Positions 57,379 to 64,000 of a stretch of DNA of 64,000 nucleotides are shown in pieces. The translations under genes and the position numbers were made by a program. The notes beneath the pieces were generated by a model that did not search any database, was not told the DNA's origin, and saw only the letters and a list, made by a program, of their open reading frames with translations. Each line of letters begins with the position of its first letter. Position 1 is the stretch's first letter. The DNA is from an uncultured Gammaproteobacteria bacterium (GTDB taxonomy: Bacteria; Pseudomonadota; Gammaproteobacteria; JAADHQ01), in NCBI GenBank assembly GCA_947258755.1, contig CAMYJO010000009.1, forward strand, positions 24,589 to 88,588. The letters run 5' to 3'.

Positions 57379-57408
57379 CCTAAATTAATCCTGACCTTGT
57401 GCATCCAA

Positions 57409-57972
57409 TTATTGGTCCTGCCTACTGTCATAACCGGCAATCCTGGCATAGTTAATCATTCCTTGCAGGCTGATTCCTGATGTGTATTCACTATGGTTGA
57501 CCAAGTAACCGTTCAGGCGCATCTCGGTATCCGGTTGCTGCATGTTCCAACGCGTACCCGATACCCGCTGTATTGCCGTAGCCGGCTGTGTTTGCGCCAG
57601 GCGTGGGGAGCTTTCATAGGGCGAAACATCTTGCCCCAGATTCTGCAGGCCGATAATGGCCATCGCCGCGACTGATGCAGCAATCGCCAGGCCAGCAACG
57701 GGTTTGAATACTCGCAGACCTGCTGACGAAGATGATGAGGTAGCAGTGATTGCAGGCTCCTGTTCAATTTGATCGTGGATTGCCTGCAGCATATGTGGAT
57801 GTGCAGCCGTGTCCAGGCGATGGTCCATGGCATCACTAATAAGCTGATAACGACTCCACGAGGATTGTAACTCAGGGTCCTGCTTCAAACGGTGCAGCAG
57901 AAGTTCCTGTTCCTGGTCGTCCAGCTCTTCATCGAACATTGCCGATAACTGTTCACTGATTTTTTCATTCAT
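57409..57972 (-). CDS. mucA: Anti-sigma-E factor MucA/RseA
   Basis: MucA is a single-pass inner-membrane protein that holds sigma-E inactive. The 187-residue product has the N-terminal sigma-binding domain (NEKISEQLSAMFDEELDDQEQELLLHRL), a membrane helix near residue 100 (AGLAIAASVAAMAIIGL) and a periplasmic domain ending with YLVNHSEYTSGISLQGMINYARI. ATG 57972 is used; the ORF could begin at 58041 but the extra residues do not match MucA. It follows rpoE by 75 bases. Confidence 0.92.
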   Translation of the reverse strand: MNEKISEQLSAMFDEELDDQEQELLLHRLKQDPELQSSWSRYQLISDAMDHRLDTAAHPHMLQAIHDQIEQEPAITATSSSSSAGLRVFKPVAGLAIAASVAAMAIIGLQNLGQDVSPYESSPRLAQTQPATAIQRVSGTRWNMQQPDTEMRLNGYLVNHSEYTSGISLQGMINYARIAGYDSRQDQ

Positions 57973-58047
57973 TACTGCATACCTCAATTCACTCTGTTGC
58001 AAAGGTATTTCACTTTCCGGTGCACGCCTGTCTGACAGCAACCGCGT

Positions 58048-58620
58048 TTATAACAATGGTTTCAATTTCGTATCAATCGCTTCACGTGCCCTGAATATCC
58101 TTGAGCGGACGGTACCGACCGGACAATCCATAGCCGTAGCGATGTCTTCATAACTCAAACCTTCAAGTTCACGCAGGGTGATTGCCGTGCGTAAATCTTC
58201 AGGTAAATCCTGTATTGCCTGATTGACGGTATTTTGAATTTCTTCCGTCAACAACATCCGCTCCGGTGTTGCATTTTCACGTAATGATCCAGCATCCATA
58301 TATTGCTCCGCCTCCTCGGCAGCCACATCAGTACCCGGGGGACGCCTGTTGCGTGCAACCAGATAATTCTTGGCAGTATTTATCGCAATTCGGTAGATCC
58401 ACGTATAAAAGGCACTATCACCACGGAAATTTCCCAAGGCTCGATAGGCCTTCAAAAATGCCTCCTGGGCTACATCCTGCGCCTCATGTGGATCATGTAC
58501 AAAACGGCCGACGAGATTGATTATCTTACTTTGGTATTTCAATACCAAAAGGTCAAACGCTCGCTTGTCGCCATTTTGCACTTGTTTGACCAGTTCCTGG
58601 TCAACATTTTTTCCCGCCAT
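58048..58620 (-). CDS. rpoE: RNA polymerase sigma-E factor (RpoE/AlgU)
   Basis: This ECF sigma factor controls the envelope stress response. The 190-residue product has sigma-2 (NGDKRAFDLLVLKYQSKI, DPHEAQDVAQEAFLKAYRAL) and sigma-4 (LPEDLRTAITLRELEGLSYEDIATAMDCPVGTVRSRI) regions. ATG 58620 matches MAGKNVDQELVKQVQ; the extension to 58662 does not. A close match to the sigma-E promoter consensus lies at 58667-58694, so it is probably autoregulated. rpoE-mucA-mucB-rseC is the standard order; mucD is not present in this cluster. Confidence 0.97.
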   Translation of the reverse strand: MAGKNVDQELVKQVQNGDKRAFDLLVLKYQSKIINLVGRFVHDPHEAQDVAQEAFLKAYRALGNFRGDSAFYTWIYRIAINTAKNYLVARNRRPPGTDVAAEEAEQYMDAGSLRENATPERMLLTEEIQNTVNQAIQDLPEDLRTAITLRELEGLSYEDIATAMDCPVGTVRSRIFRAREAIDTKLKPLL

Positions 58621-58666
58621 CAGGGTCTTTCCCCTTGTCCTGGTAGTTACCCTGACTAACACTGAA

Positions 58667-58694
58667 TATCGACAGTGATAAATGGGCTAAGTTC
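58667..58694 (-). promoter_or_regulatory. Sigma-E/AlgU autoregulatory promoter of rpoE
   Basis: On the minus strand, GAACTT (58694-58689) is followed after 16 bases by TCGATA (58672-58667). The AlgU/RpoE consensus is GAACTT-N16/17-TCtgA, so both boxes and the spacing fit. It would start transcription about 40 bases before the rpoE ATG. Confidence 0.7.
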
Positions 58695-58870
58695 GGCTAA
58701 TAATTGTAATAATGACCTATTTTCATCTATTTGAGCCGATTTAACAATAATGGCAGGTTTCTTCCCTATCCCAGCACAGGTCTGACACCAATAACCTGCA
58801 AGGGTTGCATCGCTAGATTGCTTAATGGGCGCATTTTCCCTGTTGAACAGGAACCGTGGTCTGATGCACT

Positions 58871-60502
58871 ATGCGTGTTATGAAAAAATATAATAAATTC
58901 GACGTACTCATTATCGGCAGTGGAGTCGCAGGGTTGAGCCTGGCATTACGCCTGGATACCCGCCTCAAAGTCGCGCTGTTATCAAAAACACGTCTGTCAG
59001 AGGGTTCCAGCCTGTATGCACAGGGCGGTATTGCTGCCGTCCTCGATCAGGAAGACAGCTTTGAATCACATATTCAAGACACCCTCAATGCCGGGGCCGG
59101 GCTATGCTCAGACGAAGTTGTGCGCCATGTCGTCGAACATGGTCCGGCTGCCATTCACTGGCTGATAGAGCAAAAGGTACCGTTCAGCTTTATCGACGAT
59201 GATCACCCCGAGTCCGGTTACCACCTGACCCGGGAAGGTGGTCACAGCCACCGCCGAGTCATTCATGCCGCCGATGCCACCGGCTATGCAGTTGAAAACA
59301 CCCTCGAACAACAGGTCAAGGCGCGCGATAACATTCAGCTATTCGAAAACCATATCGCCATTGACCTGATCACCGGCGACAAGCTGGGTTTACAGCAGGA
59401 CCGTTGCTACGGCGCCTATGTGCTCGATCGTGACCATAATCATACCGAGGTGTTTGAGGCCCCAGCCGTTGTCCTCAGCAGTGGTGGTGCCAGCAAGGTC
59501 TACCTCTATACCAGTAATCCGGATACCTCGACCGGTGATGGTATTGCCATGGCCTGGCGCGCCGGCTGTAGGGTCGCGAACATGGAATTTAACCAGTTCC
59601 ACCCGACCTGCCTGTATCACCCCCGAGCCAAGTCATTTCTGGTCACCGAGGCACTCAGAGGCGAAGGTGCCCGCTTGCTACTGCCCGATGGCAGTCGCTT
59701 TATGCAGCAATTTGATGAACGCGGCGAACTTGCACCCAGGGATATCGTCGCCCGCGCCATCGACCATGAGATGAAACGCCTGGGTGCCGACTATGTCTAC
59801 CTCGATATCAGCCACAAGTCGGTTGAATTTATCAAACACCACTTTCCGACTATTTACGCCAAGTGCCTGGAATTCGATTACGACATCAGCCAGGAACCGA
59901 TACCTGTCGTTCCCGCAGCGCACTATACCTGCGGTGGTGTAATCACCGACCTGTCGGGCAAAACCGACCTGCAAGGCCTGTATGCCACCGGTGAAACGGC
60001 CTTTACTGGCTTGCATGGAGCCAATCGTATGGCCAGTAATTCATTACTGGAGTGCCTGGTTTTCTCCGCCGCCGCCGCCGATGATATTAACCGCACATCG
60101 TCAACAACTACCCCGCACCCGACCCTGCCTGCCTGGGACGAAAGCCGGGTCACCGATTCTGATGAAGAAGTGGTGGTCTCGCATAACTGGGATGAGTTAA
60201 GACGTTTCATGTGGGACTATGTTGGTATTGTACGCACCAACAAACGACTGCAACGCGCCAAGCGCCGTGTCGATCTACTGCTACATGAAATCGACGAATA
60301 CTACGGTAATTTCCGTATTACCAGTGACCTGATTGAGCTGCGTAACCTGGCCATGGTCGCTGACCTAATCATCCGCTCTGCACAAGCGCGCCATGAGAGT
60401 AGAGGCCTGCACTACACGCTCGACTACCCGGATACCGATGTTGTCGGCACACCACAAAATACGGTCCTGAAGCCGGCCCAAAGGGCATCGAGCCGGCGTT
60501 AG
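58871..60502 (+). CDS. nadB: L-aspartate oxidase NadB
   Basis: NadB oxidises aspartate to iminoaspartate, the first step of NAD biosynthesis from aspartate. The 543-residue flavoprotein has [18 protein letters not shown] (FAD-binding), [27 protein letters not shown], the FAD-succinate-type [22 protein letters not shown] and [24 protein letters not shown] 58871 is used; ATG 58880 is an alternative. It is divergent from rpoE, as in E. coli. An NAD-degrading-type toxin gene lies just downstream. Confidence 0.97.
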   Translation: MRVMKKYNKFDVLIIGSGVAGLSLALRLDTRLKVALLSKTRLSEGSSLYAQGGIAAVLDQEDSFESHIQDTLNAGAGLCSDEVVRHVVEHGPAAIHWLIEQKVPFSFIDDDHPESGYHLTREGGHSHRRVIHAADATGYAVENTLEQQVKARDNIQLFENHIAIDLITGDKLGLQQDRCYGAYVLDRDHNHTEVFEAPAVVLSSGGASKVYLYTSNPDTSTGDGIAMAWRAGCRVANMEFNQFHPTCLYHPRAKSFLVTEALRGEGARLLLPDGSRFMQQFDERGELAPRDIVARAIDHEMKRLGADYVYLDISHKSVEFIKHHFPTIYAKCLEFDYDISQEPIPVVPAAHYTCGGVITDLSGKTDLQGLYATGETAFTGLHGANRMASNSLLECLVFSAAAADDINRTSSTTTPHPTLPAWDESRVTDSDEEVVVSHNWDELRRFMWDYVGIVRTNKRLQRAKRRVDLLLHEIDEYYGNFRITSDLIELRNLAMVADLIIRSAQARHESRGLHYTLDYPDTDVVGTPQNTVLKPAQRASSRR

Positions 60503-60615
60503 CATCCAAGCACAAGCGGCTCGGGCCATTCGCATTACCGAAATTATATAAAATGTGGCATTTGAAACATTTATAGACTATTATGTGTATATAGCACAAA
60601 TATATGGGTGGCCAC

Positions 60616-60987
60616 ATGAAAATCATTGAAAATAGCATGCCGGATCAAAAAACGGTGTTATGCAAGGCCTTTTTCAATAGTCAGCAAGCACTTGGTATGA
60701 CCCAGGAAGACCTCGGCCATGTCATCGGCCTGGACCGCACCACAGTGTCGCGATTGAAGACACGTGGCGAACTGGACCCGAAATCTAAAGAGGGTGAGCT
60801 GGCGGCCTACTTGATCCGTATATACCGCTCCCTGTACGCATTGACCGGTGGCGATCAACAGGCCATGCAACACTGGATGCAGACTGTTAACCAACATCTT
60901 AACGGGCGACCGCTGGATCTCATCGGTCAGATCCAGGGACTGCTGCGTACGCTTGAATACCTCGACGCGATCAGGGGCAAGGTATAG
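60616..60987 (+). CDS. Xre-type antitoxin (MbcA/ParS/Xre, DUF2384)
   Basis: The 123-residue protein has an N-terminal helix-turn-helix (MTQEDLGHVIGLDRTTVSRLK) and a C-terminal DUF2384 region (AAYLIRIYRSLYALTGGDQQAMQHWMQ, HLNGRPLDL), the typical antitoxin of RES-Xre modules. ATG 60616 is chosen because GGGTGG precedes it; ATG 60604 adds only four residues. Its TAG is directly followed by the GTG of the toxin gene, so the two are co-translated. DNA binding probably autorepresses the pair. Confidence 0.85.
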   Translation: MKIIENSMPDQKTVLCKAFFNSQQALGMTQEDLGHVIGLDRTTVSRLKTRGELDPKSKEGELAAYLIRIYRSLYALTGGDQQAMQHWMQTVNQHLNGRPLDLIGQIQGLLRTLEYLDAIRGKV

Positions 60988-61746
60988 GTGGCGGACATAT
61001 GGAGCCGCTGTTCCGGTCAGGAACACATACGCACACTGGATACCCTGGCCTTCCGTATCGTTGAGTCACAGGAAAAAGTGGCGACCATGACCCTGGTCGA
61101 TAATGCCGAAGAACAGATGTTGCTGGAAGCGATTTTGGAGGACAATAAACCCCCCGCTGTTGATGATCCCGATGCACATCACTACCTGATCACGACACCG
61201 TTTCGCTACCCACCCTTACGTCATGGTTCCAGGTTTGGCCTACGCACGCGCCCTGGTCTTTTTTATGCCTCGCTGGAAACCCGAACTGCTCTGGCTGAAT
61301 GCGCCTACTATCGCTTTGTTTTCTGGCAAGGGATGTCTGAGCCACCACCAAACCCACGCATCATGACCGATCACACGACCTTTGCAGTCACGGTCAAGAC
61401 CGACAAGGGCCTCTATCTTGAGCAACCGCCGTTTACTGAATTCAAGGAAGACATCAGCAATCCCGCGCATTATCAGTCAAGCCAGGCGTTGGGAGAAGCA
61501 ATGCGTGGCGCCAACGTCGAGGCCTTCATCTACCCTTCCGCGCGCGACAATCAAGATGGCGCCAATATCGGCATTTACACGCTGGCCGCTATTAAAAGTA
61601 AACGACCATTACGCAAACAATTATGGTCCTGTATCACCAGCGCCGATCAGGTTTCGTTTATACGCCTGCATTCTAAAAATGATCCGTTCAACTTTCCGCT
61701 ACAACAGTTTTTAACCAATAAAGTATTACCGATGCCCTCTTGCTAA
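60988..61746 (+). CDS. RES-domain toxin (NAD+-degrading type)
   Basis: RES toxins degrade NAD+ and stop growth until neutralised by Xre. The 252-residue product has a RES-domain core: SRFGLRTRPGLFYASLETRTALAECAYYR, giving the Arg, the Tyr before SLE and the Glu, and then VEAFIYPSARD with the conserved Ser. It is longer than typical RES proteins, with extra N-terminal residues (1-60). GTG 60988 abuts the antitoxin stop. It overlaps the CBS gene's 3' end by four bases on the opposite strand. The gene next door, nadB, makes the target molecule's precursor. Confidence 0.85.
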   Translation: MADIWSRCSGQEHIRTLDTLAFRIVESQEKVATMTLVDNAEEQMLLEAILEDNKPPAVDDPDAHHYLITTPFRYPPLRHGSRFGLRTRPGLFYASLETRTALAECAYYRFVFWQGMSEPPPNPRIMTDHTTFAVTVKTDKGLYLEQPPFTEFKEDISNPAHYQSSQALGEAMRGANVEAFIYPSARDNQDGANIGIYTLAAIKSKRPLRKQLWSCITSADQVSFIRLHSKNDPFNFPLQQFLTNKVLPMPSC

Positions 61747-62195
61747 CAAGAACGCAATTTTTTTTCATGCTGAATCTCATTGGTAATCAATGCAGTAATA
61801 TCATTCATTTGCTCAGCGATGAGCTCGATAATATCATCCACTGACAAGAGCCCTTCAAGTTCGCCTTGATTGTTTACAACAAATAGTCGCCTTACCCCTT
61901 TGCTGCGCATCAACTTCAGAGCATCTAAATGCTTCGCATCTTCTGTGACTGTTACCAATTCATAACTCATTACCTCACCCACAGTGACTGACTGCATATC
62001 AACATCTTTTGCAAGGACCTCCATTACGATGTCACGATCCGTTAAAATGCCTATTGGTACAGGTGAATCATTTTTTCTTTCTACCACCACGGCATCACCT
62101 GCTTGATGATCGCACATCAGCCTGATAGCTTCGCGGACAGATTCCGTTTTCTCTACGTTTACTACATCACGAGTACAATATTCTCCGGCGGACAC
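61743..62195 (-). CDS. CBS-domain pair protein
   Basis: The 150-residue cytoplasmic protein is two CBS domains and little else: VNVEKTESVREAIRLMCDHQAGDAVVV with GILTDRDIVMEVLAK, then VGEVMSYELVTVTEDAKHLDALKLMRSKGVRRLFVVN with LLSVDDIIELI. Such proteins bind adenosyl ligands and regulate other enzymes. It lies upstream of no obvious partner; the HPF-CSD gene comes next on the same strand, 50 bases away, transcribed toward it. Confidence 0.88.
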   Translation of the reverse strand: MSAGEYCTRDVVNVEKTESVREAIRLMCDHQAGDAVVVERKNDSPVPIGILTDRDIVMEVLAKDVDMQSVTVGEVMSYELVTVTEDAKHLDALKLMRSKGVRRLFVVNNQGELEGLLSVDDIIELIAEQMNDITALITNEIQHEKKLRSC

Positions 62196-62245
62196 AGACT
62201 TATCCTTCTCTCTATACAGCTATGATATTTCTTGGAGTATCATTA

Positions 62246-62809
62246 CTATTGCGCATGATGTTTACCTTCCACATGCACAGTACTGGCTTGGACACCGTTC
62301 TCACCCATCTCTTCATTAAAATGAACTAGTTTACCAACTTCAAGATTATCAAAATCAGCATTAATGACACTATTGCGATGAAAATAGATTTCCCGATTAT
62401 CCGATGTTTCAATCACCCCATAGCTCTGATCAGGATTCAGAGTCTTGATAACACCATGGGGCTCCACTTCATGAGCTTTTACCTTGCCTCGACGACGCCT
62501 GACATAATCTTCCAGCTGACGACGCGCCGCATCAAATGCATCACGCATCGCCACATAGAGATCCTCATGCGCCTGATGTTTATCAGGATGGCGATTGGCC
62601 AGAATTTCCTCGCCGGGCAATGTGATGTCTACTTTAACTGTGTATAGATTACCTTTGTGGTGATGTTTATGCGGGGCTTCGACGACGACTCGACAGCTGG
62701 TGATATGTTCAGCAAAGCGTTCGAGTTTTTGCACTTTTTCGTGAACCTTTGCTTCGATTGCATCAGAATGCTCGAGATTATGAAATGTAATTTGTAATGG
62801 AATTTGCAT
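62246..62809 (-). CDS. HPF/RaiA-type ribosome-associated protein fused to a cold-shock domain
   Basis: The 187-residue protein joins a hibernation factor domain (about 1-105; LQITFHNLEHSDAIEAKVHEKVQKLERFA, ANRHPDKHQAHEDLYVAMRDAFDAARRQLEDY) to a cold-shock-like domain (about 120-180; GVIKTLNPDQSYGVIETSDNREIYFHRNSVI, GKLVHFNEEMGENG). HPF domains block the decoding centre of idle ribosomes; a CSD might place the complex on RNA. ATG 62809 follows GGAGG, and a GTG at 62815 is an alternative. Such fusions are known in some proteobacteria. Confidence 0.88.
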   Translation of the reverse strand: MQIPLQITFHNLEHSDAIEAKVHEKVQKLERFAEHITSCRVVVEAPHKHHHKGNLYTVKVDITLPGEEILANRHPDKHQAHEDLYVAMRDAFDAARRQLEDYVRRRRGKVKAHEVEPHGVIKTLNPDQSYGVIETSDNREIYFHRNSVINADFDNLEVGKLVHFNEEMGENGVQASTVHVEGKHHAQ

Positions 62810-62815
62810 GGCCAC

Positions 62816-63317
62816 CTCCGATCAATTGCATTTAATACTATGCTCGTTTGACCAGTAGTACTGAAATCCGCTTGTTCTGCAATGACCTGGATCAAGGATA
62901 AGCACAACTAGCAGCCAATTTCTCAGTTAATCGGCATATAAAAGGTAGTCATTAATGCATTTATTACAAGACCTGGAGAAGAGGCATCCTGCGCAAGCAT
63001 ACAAACAACATGATATGGCCGGCTGTAAAATGAGGTTTTACGCCTGCATTCCAACAATGACCCATTTAATATTCCACTTCATCAGTTTTTGCACAATGAC
63101 ATGTTACCCATGCCAGCGTGTTGAACTACATCGATAAAAAAATGATAACGTTAAATTGATCTGAAAAAGCAGGCTAATTGTTACCGCTTATTCTATAGGT
63201 ACTATTTCTCACTATTCTATATCACCTGCAGATAACTATTTTTGTGCGCCTACTGCAAGGCATTAATCTTTTCGTTATTCTCTTTCCAGGTCAGGTCCTC
63301 ACGTTAGTTAGATACAA
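62816..63317. other. Intergenic region, HPF-CSD gene to secreted hypothetical gene
   Basis: About 500 AT-rich bases contain no recognised gene, repeat or RNA. The 60-codon plus-strand frame at 62955 has neither an RBS nor a credible composition. This region holds the promoter for the HPF-CSD gene near its right-hand start. Confidence 0.4.
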
Positions 63318-63848
63318 TCAGCTGTCATTGTATTTTACTTGTATCGTTGTATTAACAATTTGTAATTCGACGCGATACTTGAGCTTACCCAGATGCATGA
63401 CTTTATATTTACAAAATGCAGGCGCATTGATATTTTTTTTCAATCGGCAACTTGATTTATCTGGGAAATGACGTTTAAACAAATCCACATAGCGCTTCTT
63501 CTGTTTAAAGTTCAACTCTGCATCATGTAAATCAAAATTACCCGGGAATTGATATTTAATACTTTTAATCGGCACATTGGGATTGCGACTGACCAGAATG
63601 GTCTGTTTATTTTTTTTATAGTCCTTAATGACGCCTGCTTGAACTGTTGAAGTGTATCCGGCCGCAGTCAATATCTGCGTGACTTGGTCGGCATGCATGC
63701 CTAACTTGATACCTTCTAAATACGGCACACCATCGATGATACTGAGCGGGAGTAAATTGGAGTCTGGTTGAGGATCAGCTGCATAGACATCACTGATGGC
63801 AAGCATCAAACCTGATAGGGTTGCCACACGTAATATGAAAGCCAGCAT
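63318..63848 (-). CDS. Secreted or periplasmic hypothetical protein
   Basis: The 176-residue product has a signal peptide (MLAFILRVATLSGLMLAISDVYAADP) with likely cleavage after VYA. The mature domain contains GIKLGMHADQVTQILTAAGYT, in which the G-(M/L)-x-x-x-x-V pattern resembles helical, repeat-like periplasmic proteins, then two Cys (SSCRLKK, AFCKYKV) that could form a disulfide. It stands alone at the right edge. No function is assigned. Confidence 0.65.
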   Translation of the reverse strand: MLAFILRVATLSGLMLAISDVYAADPQPDSNLLPLSIIDGVPYLEGIKLGMHADQVTQILTAAGYTSTVQAGVIKDYKKNKQTILVSRNPNVPIKSIKYQFPGNFDLHDAELNFKQKKRYVDLFKRHFPDKSSCRLKKNINAPAFCKYKVMHLGKLKYRVELQIVNTTIQVKYNDS

Positions 63849-64000
63849 TTATCTTCCTCTATTAACATTGACACATCGAAACTGCCTATCCATAATTTAA
63901 TATTGCTATTTTATTGTCAAGCAAAAACACATAAATATTAGGATATTTGGCTAATTTTAAGCCCTTAGCTAAATTACACGCGCTATAACTTTACCGATAC

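Noticed and set aside
62955..63137. 60-codon frame in the 500-base gap
   Set aside because: It has no Shine-Dalgarno sequence, an odd His/Met/Cys-rich composition, and no family resemblance.

Overview
The window is a stretch of chromosome from a gammaproteobacterium with near-balanced base composition. The evidence is synteny. The run aat-bpt-infA-clpA-clpS-cspD-nudJ-mnmA...hflD...purB, the run nadB-rpoE-mucA-mucB-rseC...lepA-lepB-rnc-era-recO-pdxJ, and the barA/cysM/rlmD group are all gammaproteobacterial. A MucA/AlgU-like sigma-E promoter, an S-methyl-5'-thioinosine phosphorylase and a GacS/BarA kinase point to a non-enteric, Pseudomonas-like or sulfur-oxidiser-like lineage. The genus cannot be fixed from the sequence. 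No rRNA, tRNA or CRISPR array was seen.

Layout. 0-6 kb: an N-degron proteolysis block (aat, bpt, clpA, clpS) with infA and cspD. 6-12 kb: nudJ-mnmA, an mla phospholipid-transport operon (mlaF-E-D-A-C, no mlaB), then hflD. 12-19.7 kb: acnA, a two-receiver response regulator, purB, a hairpin-rich intergenic region with a strong terminator, then roxA coupled to an acetyltransferase gene. 19.7-28.8 kb: an accessory region. It holds an AT-rich methyltransferase gene, a GGDEF relic and inverted repeat, a Crp/Fnr-type regulator, a binding-protein-like cytoplasmic protein, a tripartite tricarboxylate transporter (tctC-B-A) and a large PHP-type metallohydrolase of the DUF3604 / CehA-McbA type. Two near-identical 16-bp palindromes sit upstream of tctC and of the hydrolase gene, so these genes probably form one small regulon.

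28.8-41 kb: mfd and csiV on the plus strand, then a long minus-strand run: CYTH protein, peptide-type ABC binding lipoprotein and two permeases (no ATPase), nagZ, an MscS channel, a DsrE-like protein, hypoxanthine phosphoribosyltransferase and MTI phosphorylase. The permease gene runs straight into nagZ, which suggests muropeptide uptake and recycling; the last two enzymes form a methylthioinosine-to-IMP salvage pair. 41-49 kb: a small lipoprotein, rlmD, cysM, the hybrid kinase barA, a MAPEG protein, a Cys-cluster protein and an orphan TAXI-type binding protein.

49-60.5 kb: pdxJ, recO, era, rnc, a DUF4845 protein, lepB, lepA, a glutaredoxin-like protein, rseC, mucB, mucA and rpoE, all on the minus strand, with nadB divergent. 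A 240-bp-class MITE with perfect terminal repeats has inserted exactly at the mucB stop codon. Its 4-bp target duplication (CTAG) preserves that stop, and the element's end supplies a Shine-Dalgarno sequence for rseC. 60.5-64 kb: an Xre/RES toxin-antitoxin pair next to nadB, a CBS-pair protein, a ribosome hibernation factor fused to a cold-shock domain, and a secreted hypothetical protein.
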